Shown: one piece after another, positions 1-8,863 of the stretch
How the letters are laid out: each line of letters starts with the position of its first letter
How positions within the stretch are numbered: position 1 is the first letter of the stretch
DNA from: Mesorhizobium wenxiniae
GTDB taxonomy: Bacteria > Pseudomonadota > Alphaproteobacteria > Rhizobiales > Rhizobiaceae
Direction: 5' to 3'
DNA: 64,000 bases
NCBI RefSeq assembly: GCF_002284535.1
Contig: NZ_NPKH01000041.1
Span: forward strand, 62,001-126,000
Notes under the pieces: generated by a model
Databases searched by the model: none
What the model saw: only the letters and a program-made list of their open reading frames with translations
Told to the model about the DNA's origin: nothing
Translations under genes and position numbers: made by a program

Positions 1-153
1 GACAGCGGCCTCCATGGCGTGCTCCCTGATGTTGTCGGCCGGCTGGCCTGTCGTTTTTGGCTTTGCGCGCGGTTCAATCTAGACCAATGATGCCGCCGCG
101 CAAGCTGACCGTCTGCATCCAACCATCTGGGAGCGCCGTGCGCGAATGCGTGT
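1..153. other. Upstream region, no complete gene; possible start of a leftward gene
   Basis: No complete gene is visible. A minus-strand ATG at 15-13 has an AGGGAG ribosome-binding-like stretch about 7 bases before it, so a leftward gene may begin here and run off the window edge. Only five codons are visible, so no product can be named. Confidence 0.2.
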
Positions 154-780
154 GTGGAGCAAGGCGTGACGACAGATTTCGATGAACTGCTCGAGTGTTT
201 CCATGCCTATCTCGAAAGGTTCGATGATACGCTGGTGCGCGATGCCGTGGCCCGGATCGGCTGGGTCATGCCGGCGCGTCGGCTCAAGCCGCATCCGCTC
301 GCCTGCCTGCGCCAGCTCGACCGTATCGCCGAGCTCGCTCCGGCAAACGCCAAGCCGCTGGCGCGGCTGCTCGCGGAGCGTCGCGGCGAACTGCGCTGGG
401 GGCAGACCTACAGCGAGGCGGATTTCGGCAAGACTTTCATCGACAATTACGGCTGGCTGGAGGTATTCGGGACGCGCGGCCATTTCGTCAACGACGAGGT
501 CGCGGCCGGTCTGCTGATCCTTGGACCTGATGTCGTCTATCCCGACCATCATCATGTCGCCGAGGAGATCTACATTCCGTTGACCGGCGGCACCGAATGG
601 CGCATGGGCGAAGGCGGTTTTCGCACGCGCGAGGCGGGTGAGGTGATCCACCACGCCTCTGATGTCAGCCACGCCATGCGCACCGGCAAGGAGCCGCTAC
701 TGGCGCTCTACATCTGGCGTGGCGGGCCGCTGGCGGCAAAATCCACGATCACCGGAACGACGGTACAGGGCAAGGACTGA
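154..780 (+). CDS. DMSP-lyase-like cupin protein
   Basis: 208 residues with a GTG start. The C-terminal half has the cupin metal-binding pattern of the dimethylsulfoniopropionate lyase (DddL/DddQ-like) family: YPDHHHVAEEIY around residues 129-140 supplies His, Glu and Tyr ligands, and a second HHASDVSHA stretch lies near residue 170. Family members cleave DMSP to DMS and acrylate, or act on related compounds; true DMSP activity is not guaranteed in a soil organism. The stop codon TGA overlaps the cobQ start by one base (TGATG), so the two genes are probably translationally coupled. No signal peptide is seen, so the protein should be cytoplasmic. Another GTG at 166 could also serve as the start. 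Confidence 0.72.
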   Translation: MEQGVTTDFDELLECFHAYLERFDDTLVRDAVARIGWVMPARRLKPHPLACLRQLDRIAELAPANAKPLARLLAERRGELRWGQTYSEADFGKTFIDNYGWLEVFGTRGHFVNDEVAAGLLILGPDVVYPDHHHVAEEIYIPLTGGTEWRMGEGGFRTREAGEVIHHASDVSHAMRTGKEPLLALYIWRGGPLAAKSTITGTTVQGKD

Positions 781-2249
781 TGGCCAAGGCGATCATGCTG
801 CAAGGCACGGGCTCCGATGTCGGCAAAACAGTGCTGGTCGCGGGCCTCTGCCGCGCGGCCAGGAAACGCGGGCTGCAGGTGCGGCCGTTCAAACCGCAGA
901 ACATGTCGAACAACGCCGCCGTTGCCGATATTCCGGGCGACAAACTCGGCGGTGAGATCGGCCGCGCCCAATGGCTGCAGGCGATCGCCTGTGGCGTTGC
1001 GCCCTCCATCCACATGAACCCGGTGCTGCTCAAGCCGCAGACCGATATCGGTGCGCAGGTAGTGGTGCAGGGCAAGGTGTTCGGGGAGGCGAGGGCACGC
1101 GACTACCAGGCGCTGAAGGGCCGGCTGATGGATGCCGTGCTGGACTCCTGGGCAAAGGTCGGCGACGGCGCCGATCTGGTCATCGTCGAGGGCGCCGGCT
1201 CGCCGGCCGAGGTCAATCTCAGGAGCCGAGACATTGCCAATATGGGCTTTGCGACGCGCGCCAATGTGCCGGTGATTCTGGTCGGCGACATCGATCGCGG
1301 CGGCGTCATTGCCTCGGTCGCGGGCACGCATCTGATCCTGCCGGAAGAGGACCGGCGCATGATCGTCGGCTATCTCATCAACAAGTTCCGCGGCGATGTC
1401 TCGCTGTTCGATGACGGCATCAAGGCGATCGAGACATTCACCGGCTGGCGCTGCTTCGGGGTCGTGCCGTGGCTGAAGGCGGCGGCGCGGTTGCCATCTG
1501 AAGATTCCGTGGTACTCGAACGCCTGGCGTCCGGAGAGAAACGCGCGCTGAAGGTCACCGTGCCGATGCTTTCGCGCATCGCCAATTTCGACGACCTCGA
1601 CCCGCTCAAGGCCGAACCGCAGGTCGAGGTGGTATTCGTGCCGCCTGGTCAGCACCTCCCAGAAGATGCCGGGCTGGTGATCATTCCCGGCTCGAAGTCG
1701 ACGATCGGCGATCTCCTAAGATTCCGCGAGAACGGCTGGGACCGCGACCTTGCCGCCCACCGCAAGCGCGGCGGCCACGTCGTCGGCATTTGCGGCGGGT
1801 TCCAGATGCTCGGCCACGTCGTGCGCGATCCCGACGGCATCGAGGGCAGCGTGACCGAGACCACAGGGCTTGGCCTGCTCGATGTTGAAACGGTGATGGA
1901 GCCGGAAAAGACCGTCCGCAATGTCAGCGCGCGCTCGGTGCAGTTCGACCTGCCGCTCGAGGGCTATGAAATCCATCTCGGCCGCACCACCGGTCCGGAT
2001 ACGCTGCGGCCGTCCGCCGTCATCAACGGCGTCGATGACGGCGCCATCTCCGCCGACGGCAAGGTATCGGGCACCTATCTGCACGGGCTGTTTTCCGCCG
2101 ACGCTTTTCGGGCGAAATTCCTGGAAAACCTTGGCGTGGAAGGCGGCGGCGTCGACTATCGCGCCGAGGTCGAACGGGCGCTGGACGAGGTCGCAGCCGA
2201 GTTGGAAACTCACCTCGACTGCGACGCCATCTTTGGCCTGGCACGTTAG
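780..2249 (+). CDS. cobQ: Cobyric acid synthase CobQ
   Basis: 489 residues, the usual length for CobQ/CbiP. It performs the ATP- and glutamine-dependent amidation of four peripheral carboxylates of adenosylcobyrinic acid diamide in B12 synthesis, in the cytoplasm. The N-terminal dethiobiotin-synthetase-like ATPase part begins with LQGTGSDVGKTVLVAG (P-loop). The C-terminal class I glutamine amidotransferase part has the nucleophile motif GICGGFQMLG near residue 340 and a late His in GTYLHGLF. It overlaps the upstream cupin gene by one base and converges with the VOC gene, overlapping it by 4 bases. No other cobalamin gene and no cobalamin riboswitch were seen in the window. Confidence 0.97.
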   Translation: MAKAIMLQGTGSDVGKTVLVAGLCRAARKRGLQVRPFKPQNMSNNAAVADIPGDKLGGEIGRAQWLQAIACGVAPSIHMNPVLLKPQTDIGAQVVVQGKVFGEARARDYQALKGRLMDAVLDSWAKVGDGADLVIVEGAGSPAEVNLRSRDIANMGFATRANVPVILVGDIDRGGVIASVAGTHLILPEEDRRMIVGYLINKFRGDVSLFDDGIKAIETFTGWRCFGVVPWLKAAARLPSEDSVVLERLASGEKRALKVTVPMLSRIANFDDLDPLKAEPQVEVVFVPPGQHLPEDAGLVIIPGSKSTIGDLLRFRENGWDRDLAAHRKRGGHVVGICGGFQMLGHVVRDPDGIEGSVTETTGLGLLDVETVMEPEKTVRNVSARSVQFDLPLEGYEIHLGRTTGPDTLRPSAVINGVDDGAISADGKVSGTYLHGLFSADAFRAKFLENLGVEGGGVDYRAEVERALDEVAAELETHLDCDAIFGLAR

Positions 2250-2668
2250 CTGGCGGGTTCGGTGGCCTTGGGCCAATAGGTGCCAAACGACCAGACATTG
2301 CCTTCCGGATCGCGGCAGATGAATTCGCGGCTGCCGTAATCGCGGTCCGTCAGTTCTTCCAGTATTTCGGCGCCGGCCTTTTTGGCTCTGGCATAAGCAG
2401 CATCGGCATCGTCGACGGCAACATAGATCGATCTGCCGCCACCCGGGCCCGGTGCACCGATCATCTGGCCAAACTTGTCGTCGCGTGCAGTGCCCAGCAT
2501 GACCATCGAGGAGCCAAAAGTCAGTTCGGCGTGATGGACAATGTCGCCTTCGCCGTAGCGGGCATGAACGGCAAAGCCGAAGGCTTCGCCCAGCCAGTCG
2601 ATCATGTTGACTGCATTGCGGTAGCGCAACGTGGGATAGAGCCTGGGCGGTTCGACATTTATTGTCAT
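2246..2668 (-). CDS. VOC family (glyoxalase/PhnB-like) protein
   Basis: 140 residues. The start at 2668 is chosen because GGAG lies about 6 bases upstream; longer readings lack this. The protein has the beta-alpha-beta-beta-beta halves of the vicinal oxygen chelate fold: RYRNAVNMIDWLGEAFGF in the first half and YVAVDDADAAYARAKKAGAE in the second. It resembles the PhnB/glyoxalase-bleomycin resistance subgroup, whose substrates are mostly unknown. An AraC-type regulator follows immediately upstream on the same strand, a common VOC/AraC pairing that suggests control by it. Confidence 0.85.
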   Translation of the reverse strand: MTINVEPPRLYPTLRYRNAVNMIDWLGEAFGFAVHARYGEGDIVHHAELTFGSSMVMLGTARDDKFGQMIGAPGPGGGRSIYVAVDDADAAYARAKKAGAEILEELTDRDYGSREFICRDPEGNVWSFGTYWPKATEPAS

Positions 2669-2785
2669 GGCGATCTCCTTCAATTGGATTGTCGATAACC
2701 CAGTCTGGGCGAAGGCTGTTCGCACGTCTTGAAGAAATGTTACCACGCGCGCGCCCGTCGGACGTCGCAAGAGGCGTTCCAGAAC

Positions 2786-3619
2786 CTATGCCTGGGCGGC
2801 AAGCGTCGTCGGCGTTTCGCCGGCAAGGTCGCGGAATTCGCGAACAAGATGCGCCTGGTCGGCATAGCCGCAATCGGCGGCGATATCAGCCCAATCGGAT
2901 TTGTCCTGCCTTGACAGCCCGAGCGCCCGATTGAAGCGGACGATGCGCGACAGCGTCTTAGGGCCGACGCCGATCGCGTTGGAGAATTTTCCTGCGAGAT
3001 GCTTGCGGCTCCAGCCCAGCCTGTCGGCGAGCGATGAGACGCGAATGCGGCCGCCCGAGACGATGATCCGGTCATAGGCCCAGGCGATTTCGGCCTGCGT
3101 TTCCCGGGCTTTGTCCAGCCGTGCTGCGACGAACGTCTCGACGATGGCAAATCGTGCGCTCCAACCGTGCGCATTGCCAAGTCTTTCCCGCAGCGCGATG
3201 CCCTCAAGTCCGAGCACATCGTCGAGGCCGACCATGCGGTCGGTGAGTTCGCTCATCGCAAGGCCGAAGAAGCGGCGGGCGCCGAGCGGGGTGAAATTGA
3301 CCTGGACGCAGCAGGCGCCACCGAAGGATTCGATCACCACCGGACCGGCAAAAAGGCCGGCGGCGAAACTGGCGAAGCGGTCGTTGTCGCCCGGATCCTT
3401 GCCGAGTCCGATGGCGAAGGGTTCGGCAAAGCTGATGACCAGCGGCACGGTCAGCGATGCATATTCGACGTTGCGGAAACGGCCCGGTGCCGTTTCGCGA
3501 TAGCCGCAGATGTCGGTGACCGCGCCCCGGAGGCAAGGGCCGGACGTACGCCACACCATCTCGAACCGGTCGAGACCGGGATTTTCATGTCGGCTGCCGT
3601 CTTCGCTCTCGGCGGGCAT
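2786..3619 (-). CDS. AraC family transcriptional regulator
   Basis: 277 residues. The C-terminal ~100 residues hold two helix-turn-helix motifs typical of AraC/XylS proteins: RVSSLADRLGWSRKHLAGKF and DWADIAADCGYADQAHLVRE, ending with FRDLAGETPT. The N-terminal ~160 residues are a sensing domain of the type seen in uncharacterised AraC proteins with an FxxPLGARRFFG segment. The ligand is unknown. The gene lies just upstream of the VOC gene on the same strand with a 117-base gap, so it probably regulates that gene and itself. Confidence 0.92.
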   Translation of the reverse strand: MPAESEDGSRHENPGLDRFEMVWRTSGPCLRGAVTDICGYRETAPGRFRNVEYASLTVPLVISFAEPFAIGLGKDPGDNDRFASFAAGLFAGPVVIESFGGACCVQVNFTPLGARRFFGLAMSELTDRMVGLDDVLGLEGIALRERLGNAHGWSARFAIVETFVAARLDKARETQAEIAWAYDRIIVSGGRIRVSSLADRLGWSRKHLAGKFSNAIGVGPKTLSRIVRFNRALGLSRQDKSDWADIAADCGYADQAHLVREFRDLAGETPTTLAAQA

Positions 3620-3660
3620 GAGCTTTCCTTCCGCCCAAGGAGTCTAACAGACCAGCCCTC

Positions 3661-3695
3661 AAAATCAAAAGCGCCCGGCTTGTGGCCGGGCGCTT
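3661..3695 (-). terminator. Intrinsic terminator of the small membrane protein gene
   Basis: A perfect 11-bp stem (AAGCGCCCGGC, 3669-3679, with 3685-3695) closes a 5-base loop. Read on the minus strand it is followed by a T-rich tract (TTTTGATTTT), the classic rho-independent form. It lies 23 bases beyond the stop of the gene at 3719-3889. Confidence 0.85.
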
Positions 3696-3718
3696 CGAGT
3701 TGCCTGAGATTTGAATAC

Positions 3719-3889
3719 TTAAGCGCCGCGAACCAAGCAGCCGCCAGCAAGCACAATATAAGCGATGAGCACGATCCACACCGCGGCCAAGGGAATGAAC
3801 GCAAAAACGCCGAGAGCGGCGAGAAGGCCGATAATGGCGATAACAAGGGATATGATGAAAACAAGCTGCGTAGGCGCACTGAGATTCAT
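3719..3889 (-). CDS. Small hydrophobic membrane protein, unknown function
   Basis: 56 residues. The start at 3889 (MNLSAPTQL) is set by GGAGGAG 6 bases upstream; an earlier ATG at 3907 lies before that site and is less likely. Two hydrophobic segments (about residues 9-28 and 32-50) cover nearly the whole protein, so it should be an inner-membrane hairpin. It has a strong ribosome-binding site and its own terminator, which argues for a real, separately expressed gene. The family was not recognised and no function is proposed. Confidence 0.7.
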   Translation of the reverse strand: MNLSAPTQLVFIISLVIAIIGLLAALGVFAFIPLAAVWIVLIAYIVLAGGCLVRGA

Positions 3890-3941
3890 GTGTGGCTCCT
3901 CCGACATGATTCGTACAACCGCATAGTATCAGGCGCGCCGT

Positions 3942-4727
3942 TCACACACCAATCAGCGTGCGCAGCGGCTTCGCCGGATCGGCCAGCAGCTTGATGGCCA
4001 GCGCCAGACAGACCATCACCAGCAGCGGCTTGATCAGTTTTGCGCCATTGCGGATGGCGAGGCTGGCGCCGACGCGGGCGCCGAGGAACTGGGCGACACC
4101 CATCATCAAGCCGATCTTCCAGTAGACGACCCCGGCAGCAGCGAAGACGATGAAGCCGCCGATGTTGGAGGCGAAGTTGAGCAGCTTGGTGTGCGCCGTC
4201 GCCTTGAGCACGCCGTAGCCGGCTAGGGTGACGAAGGCCAGCATGTAGAAGGAACCGGCCCCCGGCCCAAACAGGCCGTCATAGAAGCCGACAATCGGCA
4301 CCAGGATCAGCCCGAACAGGAACGGCGACAGGCGCCGGGCGCGGTCGACGTCACCCATGTTTGGCTTCAGGGCGAAGTAAAGGGCGATGCCGATCAGCAG
4401 GACCGGCAGAAGCGCGCGCAACAGGTCGCCCGGCACGAATGTCGCCAGCAAGGCGCCGAGAGCACTGCCGGCAAGCGCCAACAGGGCCGAAGGCAATTGC
4501 CGGCGCAAATCGACATGGCCCTTCGCGGCGTAGTGGATGGTCGCCGAGCCTGAGCCGAACATGCCCTGCAGCTTGTTGGTTCCCAGCGCCTCGACCGGCG
4601 AGAAGCCGGCGAGCAGCAGTGCTGGAATGGTGATCAAGCCGCCGCCGCCGGCAATCGAATCGAGGAAGCCGGCAGCGAAGGCGGCGGCGCCGAGAATGAC
4701 GACGGTCTGGGTGAAAAAATCGAACAT
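3942..4727 (-). CDS. TauE/SafE family sulfite/organosulfonate exporter-like permease
   Basis: 261 residues with seven to eight hydrophobic segments. The N-terminal DSIAGGGGLITIPALLLAG and GTNKLQGMFGS motifs are typical of the TauE/SafE (DUF81) family, which exports sulfite, sulfoacetate or related anions at the inner membrane; the substrate here is unknown. The second repeat shows GFYDGLFGPGAGSF and THTKLLNFASNIGG-like motifs. The start at 4727 matches the family N-terminus; upstream extension to 4865 would run into a hairpin repeat. No close partner gene. Confidence 0.9.
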   Translation of the reverse strand: MFDFFTQTVVILGAAAFAAGFLDSIAGGGGLITIPALLLAGFSPVEALGTNKLQGMFGSGSATIHYAAKGHVDLRRQLPSALLALAGSALGALLATFVPGDLLRALLPVLLIGIALYFALKPNMGDVDRARRLSPFLFGLILVPIVGFYDGLFGPGAGSFYMLAFVTLAGYGVLKATAHTKLLNFASNIGGFIVFAAAGVVYWKIGLMMGVAQFLGARVGASLAIRNGAKLIKPLLVMVCLALAIKLLADPAKPLRTLIGV

Positions 4728-4824
4728 CGGATGGTTGCGGGAGGGGTTCCGGCCAGCGGGAAAATATGGCGCGTTCGAACCACAGGCGACCCGTTTGCGC
4801 AAGACCGATTCCGCGCTACCTATG

Positions 4825-4908
4825 CCAAGCGCGCGGCGACGCGCTTGGCTCTTTTGTTTATGCATGTCGTTATCTCAAAATCGCTGCGCACTTTTGAGCG
4901 ACATGCAT
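4825..4908. repeat. Two-hairpin intergenic repeat, copy 1
   Basis: The first hairpin is a perfect 9-bp stem (CCAAGCGCG, 4825-4833, with 4840-4848) followed by CTCTTTTGTTT. The second is a 49-bp unit at 4860-4908: outer stem ATGCATGTCG/CGACATGCAT, inner stem CTCAAAA/TTTTGAG and loop region CGCTGCGCAC. The 49-bp unit recurs at 43917-43965 and, inverted and less perfectly, at 44902-44947. Differences between copies keep the stems paired. Confidence 0.85.
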
Positions 4909-4932
4909 TTGACGAATCGGAAAGGGACGCTG

Positions 4933-5364
4933 ATGGCATTCGCATTGCTTGACCAGATACGCTCGATCTTCGATGGCGACCCCGGCGTGCGCAAGGTTGC
5001 GGACGATCCTGTGCTGTCGGCGGAACTGCTGATGCTGTTTCGCATGATCCTGGCCGACGGCACGGTGAGCGAGAGCGAAATGGCCGCCTTTAGGCGCATC
5101 TGCCGGGAAGCCTTCGGCATTCCGGAAGCCAGCATCGACAGCGTCATCGAATATCTCAACGAGATCGGCTACGAGACCAACAGCTCGCAAGCCATCGCGC
5201 AGTTCCGTGACCTCGACGTCGAGAGGCGCAGCCTGCTTGCCCGCCATATGGCCGAGATCGCCAAGGCCGATTCGCAACTTGCCGGGACCGAGATGCAGCT
5301 TTTGCGCCGCACGCTCGACTTGCTCGACATCAGCCCAGCCGATGTGGTGAAGGCCGAAGAGTAA
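4933..5364 (+). CDS. TerB-like tellurite-resistance domain protein
   Basis: 143 residues, almost entirely a TerB-type helical domain: an acidic LMLFRMILADGTVSESE loop near residue 35 matches the metal-binding TerB pattern, and a second related EF-hand-like stretch, IAKADSQLAGTEMQLLRR, lies near residue 115. TerB domain proteins bind divalent metal and are often membrane-stress associated; the role of stand-alone members is unclear. GGGA precedes the chosen ATG. No other ter genes are nearby. It converges with the ABC ATPase gene. Confidence 0.82.
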   Translation: MAFALLDQIRSIFDGDPGVRKVADDPVLSAELLMLFRMILADGTVSESEMAAFRRICREAFGIPEASIDSVIEYLNEIGYETNSSQAIAQFRDLDVERRSLLARHMAEIAKADSQLAGTEMQLLRRTLDLLDISPADVVKAEE

Positions 5365-5386
5365 GCCGTTCTGAACGGTCGGCGGC

Positions 5387-7030
5387 TCACCCCTGTTCCA
5401 GTAACCGCCGAGCAATCGCGCGGTGCAGGTCTGGGGCCGCAGCGACCAGCGCCTTGGCGGCTTCGGACTGCGGATGGTCGAGAACCTCGCTCGTCCTGCC
5501 GCGCTCGACGATCCTGCCGTCATACATGACCATCACCTGATCGGTGATGGCGCGAGCGACGGTCAGATCATGAGTGATGAATAGATAGGCAACGCCGAGC
5601 TTCTGGTTGAGCTCGGCGAGCAGATCGAGAATCTGGGCACGGATCGAGACGTCGAGCGCCGAGACCGGCTCGTCGGCGACGACCAGTTTGGGGCGGGTGA
5701 TGATGGCGCGGGCGATCGACAGGCGCTGGCGCTGGCCGCCTGAAAATTCGTGCGGATATTTGTCCATGTCGCGTGGGCTGAGACCGACCTCGTGCAGGAC
5801 CTTTGCCACCATCTCGCGCCGCTCCGTATTCGTCGGCTTCTTCTCCAGGACATGCAGCGGCTCGGCGACCAGTTTTTCGACTTTCTGGCGCGGGTCGAAA
5901 GAGCCATAAGGGTCCTGGAACACCACCTGCATGTCGCGGCGCGCCGGCTTGAGCTCCGCCTCGCTCTTGCCGGTGATGACCTCGCCGCGAAACCGGATCG
6001 TTCCCGATGTCGGCCCGTCCAGCGCCAGGATCATGCGGGCAAGCGTGGACTTACCGCAGCCGGAACGCCCGACCAGCGCCACCGACTGGCCGGGATCAAT
6101 CGAGAACGAGACATCGTCGACGGCGCGGATCGGAGCCGCCCGCTTCAGCAGCGACGGGCGACGTCCCGGATAGTCCCGCGTCACGCTGTCTACCTGAAGA
6201 AGAGGTTTGGCACCCTGGAGCAGGGGAGTGTCTTGGCCGACCTCATGTGTCCTGGCGCGCGCCGGCACATGCATCGAGGCCTGCGCCAGTTGTCGGGTGT
6301 AGGGATGGAGCTGTTCGGACAAGGTGCGCGCCGTGTCGCCGGCCTCCATCACTTCGCCGTGGCGCAGGATGGTGATGCGATCCGCCATCTCCGTCACCAC
6401 CGCGAGGTCGTGCGAGATCAGGAGCAGGCCCATGCGATTTTCCGCGACCAGGTCGCGCAGCAGGTCGAGGATCTGCGCCTGCAGCACGACGTCGAGCGCC
6501 GTCGTCGGCTCATCGGCGATCAGCAGCTTGGGTTTCAGCGCGCAGGCAATGGCGATGACGACGCGCTGGCGCTGGCCGCCGGAAAGCTCGTGCGGATAGC
6601 GCGATAGCGGGAATTTGGTTGAGGGCAGGCCGACCCGGTCGAGCATCTTTCGCGCGCGGTCCTCGGCGTCAGCGCGGCTGGCCTTCGTATGCCAGCGGAT
6701 GCCTTCGGCGACTTGCTCGCCAATGGTCTTGACCGGGTTCAGCGCCGTCATCGGCTCCTGGAACACCATGCCGATGTCGTCGCCCCGCAGCGCGCACATC
6801 TGGTCTTCGCTGGCCGCCAGGATGTCGATGCCGTCCAAGACGACGCGCCCGGTGGCGCGCGCCGACCAGGGGAGAAGCCGCATCACCGTCAGCGCCGTGA
6901 TCGATTTGCCCGAGCCGGATTCGCCGACCAGCCCCATCACCTCGCCGGGCGCGACGAAGAGCTCGACATCCCTGAGGATCGGCGTGTCGCCGATGCTCAG
7001 CGAAAGGTTCTCGATTTCGAGCAGGCTCAT
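5387..7030 (-). CDS. Oligopeptide-type ABC transporter, fused double ATP-binding protein
   Basis: 547 residues: two complete ABC ATPase domains, equivalent to DppD plus DppF joined in one chain. Domain 1 has Walker A GESGSGKS (about residue 36), signature LSGGQRQRV and Walker B LLIADEPTTALD. Domain 2 has Walker A GRSGCGKST, signature FSGGQRQRL and Walker B LVVADEPVSALD. It energises uptake of dipeptides, oligopeptides or related solutes by the adjacent permeases at the inner face of the membrane. The start ATG overlaps the stop of the downstream-numbered permease gene by 4 bases (ATGA), so the operon is translationally coupled. Confidence 0.95.
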   Translation of the reverse strand: MSLLEIENLSLSIGDTPILRDVELFVAPGEVMGLVGESGSGKSITALTVMRLLPWSARATGRVVLDGIDILAASEDQMCALRGDDIGMVFQEPMTALNPVKTIGEQVAEGIRWHTKASRADAEDRARKMLDRVGLPSTKFPLSRYPHELSGGQRQRVVIAIACALKPKLLIADEPTTALDVVLQAQILDLLRDLVAENRMGLLLISHDLAVVTEMADRITILRHGEVMEAGDTARTLSEQLHPYTRQLAQASMHVPARARTHEVGQDTPLLQGAKPLLQVDSVTRDYPGRRPSLLKRAAPIRAVDDVSFSIDPGQSVALVGRSGCGKSTLARMILALDGPTSGTIRFRGEVITGKSEAELKPARRDMQVVFQDPYGSFDPRQKVEKLVAEPLHVLEKKPTNTERREMVAKVLHEVGLSPRDMDKYPHEFSGGQRQRLSIARAIITRPKLVVADEPVSALDVSIRAQILDLLAELNQKLGVAYLFITHDLTVARAITDQVMVMYDGRIVERGRTSEVLDHPQSEAAKALVAAAPDLHRAIARRLLEQG

Positions 7031-7896
7031 CGCTGACGCCGTGACCGGGGATCGAGGATGTCGGCAATACCGTCGCCGAGCAGGTTCAGGCCAAGCACGG
7101 TGACGACGATCGCCATGCCTGGAAAGATCGCCATCCAGGGCGCCGCCACCATGCGGGTCTGCGCATCGAACAGCATCCGGCCCCAACTCGGCATCGGGGG
7201 CTGTGTGCCGAGCCCGACATAGGAAAGCCCGGCTTCGGCCAGGATGCCGAGCGCGAACTGGATGGTGCCTTGCACCAGAAGCAAGGTGACGATGTTGGGC
7301 AACACATGTTCCAGTGTGATCAGTGTTTTGCCTTTGCCGGCGGCGCGCGCGGCGAGGATGAAGTCGCGCGGCCAGATAGCCAGCGCGCCGGCCCGGGCGA
7401 CGCGGGCGAAGACCGGAATGTTGAAAATGCCGATGGCGATGATGGCGTTGAGCGCGCCCGGCCCGAAGATCGCGGTGATCATGATCGCCGACAGCAGGGC
7501 AGGGAAGGCGAAGACGAGATCGTTCAGCCGCATCACCGCTTCGTCGGCGATGCCGCCGCGCGCCGCAGCGAAGGCACCGAGCGGCACGCCGATGCCCATG
7601 CCGATGCCGACCGCCACCAGCGCCACGGCGATCGAATTGCGGGCGCCGACCATGATCATCGACAGGATGTCGCGGCCGAAATGGTCGGTGCCGAACCAGT
7701 GCGCCGGCGAGGGTGCCTGGGTCTTGTCGGCGATGATCAGCTTGGTGACGTCAAAAGGCGTCCAGAAGAACGAGACGATGGCGACCGCTGCCACCAGCGC
7801 GGTGATGACGAAGCCAGCGAGGAACGAGCGGTTGGTGAAGGCCTTGACGAGGATGTCGGCAAAATTTTCCTCTGGAATGTCGAAGCGCAGCGTCAT
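7027..7896 (-). CDS. ABC transporter permease, DppC type
   Basis: 289 residues with a short cytoplasmic N-terminus, a first membrane span near residues 25-45, the periplasmic HWFGTDHFGRDILS motif that is diagnostic of DppC/OppC permeases, and the EAA-loop FILAARAAGKGKTLITLEHVLPN. It forms half of the peptide-type translocation pore. Both ends overlap neighbours by 4 bases (ATGA), a tight operon arrangement with the DppB-type permease upstream and the ATPase downstream. Confidence 0.95.
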   Translation of the reverse strand: MTLRFDIPEENFADILVKAFTNRSFLAGFVITALVAAVAIVSFFWTPFDVTKLIIADKTQAPSPAHWFGTDHFGRDILSMIMVGARNSIAVALVAVGIGMGIGVPLGAFAAARGGIADEAVMRLNDLVFAFPALLSAIMITAIFGPGALNAIIAIGIFNIPVFARVARAGALAIWPRDFILAARAAGKGKTLITLEHVLPNIVTLLLVQGTIQFALGILAEAGLSYVGLGTQPPMPSWGRMLFDAQTRMVAAPWMAIFPGMAIVVTVLGLNLLGDGIADILDPRSRRQR

Positions 7897-8840
7897 TGGC
7901 GGCTTCTCAGGCGCGGATCGACGACCGCATAGGAGAGATCGACAAGCAGGTTGACCGCGATGACGGCGGCCACCAGCAGCATGACGACGCTTTCGACGAC
8001 GATCAGGTCGCGCTGGGTGATCGCCTGGAACACCAGCCGGCCAAGGCCGGGCAGGTAAAAGACGTTCTCGATGATGATGGTGCCGGCGAGCAGGAAGGCG
8101 AACTGCAGGCCGAGAATGGTGAGCACCGGGATCATGGCGTTGCGCAGCGCGTGCCGCCACAGCACCGCGCGATAAGGCAGGCCCTTGGCGCGGGCGGTGC
8201 GGATATAGTCCTCGTTCAGCACTTCGATCAGCGCCGAGCGGGTGACGCGGGCGAGGATCGCCGCTTGCGGCAGAGCGAGCGCGATCGCCGGCAGGACCAG
8301 CGATTTCAGCGCCGGCCAGACGCCGGCGCTCCAACCCGGAAAACCGCCGGCCGGCACCAGCCGCAGCCAGACGGCAAAGAGGTAGATCAGCATCAGCGCA
8401 AACCAGAAGTTCGGCACGGCGACGCCAAGCTGTGCGGCGCCCGTCGCAATCGTATCGCCGGCCCGTCCGTGCCTGCCGGCGGAAAACAGCCCGACCGGAA
8501 TGGCAATGATGGTGGACAGCGCCAGCGCGATCAGCGCCAGCGGCAGCGAGACGACGACGCGCTCGCGGACCAGGTCGATGACCGGCACCGAATAGGTGTA
8601 GGAACGGCCGAAATCGAGGCTCAGCAAGCCGCCGGCCCAGTGCAGATAGCGCAGAGCGAGGGGCGCGTTGAGGCCCATCTGGTTGCGCAACAGCTCGACC
8701 TGGTCGGCGTTGGCGTTCATGCCAAGCATCAGCCGCGCCGGGTCACCGGGAATGATCTCCAGCACGGCGAAGACCACCATCGAGGCCAGAACCAGCGTGA
8801 TGACGGCGATGGCAAGACGATTGAGAAGATAGGTGGTCAT
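7893..8840 (-). CDS. ABC transporter permease, DppB type
   Basis: 315 residues with six membrane spans. The N-terminus, LNRLAIAVITLVLASMVVFAVL, followed by the IIPGDPARLMLG motif, is typical of DppB/OppB. The EAA loop is YIRTARAKGLPYRAVLWRHALRNAM. The start at 8840 fits the family N-terminus although no good ribosome-binding site precedes it; the bases just upstream read TCCTCCTCCC. It pairs with the DppC-type permease, with which it overlaps by 4 bases. Confidence 0.95.
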   Translation of the reverse strand: MTTYLLNRLAIAVITLVLASMVVFAVLEIIPGDPARLMLGMNANADQVELLRNQMGLNAPLALRYLHWAGGLLSLDFGRSYTYSVPVIDLVRERVVVSLPLALIALALSTIIAIPVGLFSAGRHGRAGDTIATGAAQLGVAVPNFWFALMLIYLFAVWLRLVPAGGFPGWSAGVWPALKSLVLPAIALALPQAAILARVTRSALIEVLNEDYIRTARAKGLPYRAVLWRHALRNAMIPVLTILGLQFAFLLAGTIIIENVFYLPGLGRLVFQAITQRDLIVVESVVMLLVAAVIAVNLLVDLSYAVVDPRLRSRQ

Positions 8841-8863
8841 GGGAGGAGGACCGCTGCGCTGCC

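Noticed and set aside
1..153. Cobalamin riboswitch upstream of the cupin-cobQ pair
   Set aside because: No B12-box-like sequence was found in the short region available.
1716..2873. A 385-codon minus-strand frame across cobQ and the VOC gene
   Set aside because: It overlaps two well-supported genes and has low-complexity Arg/Cys content.
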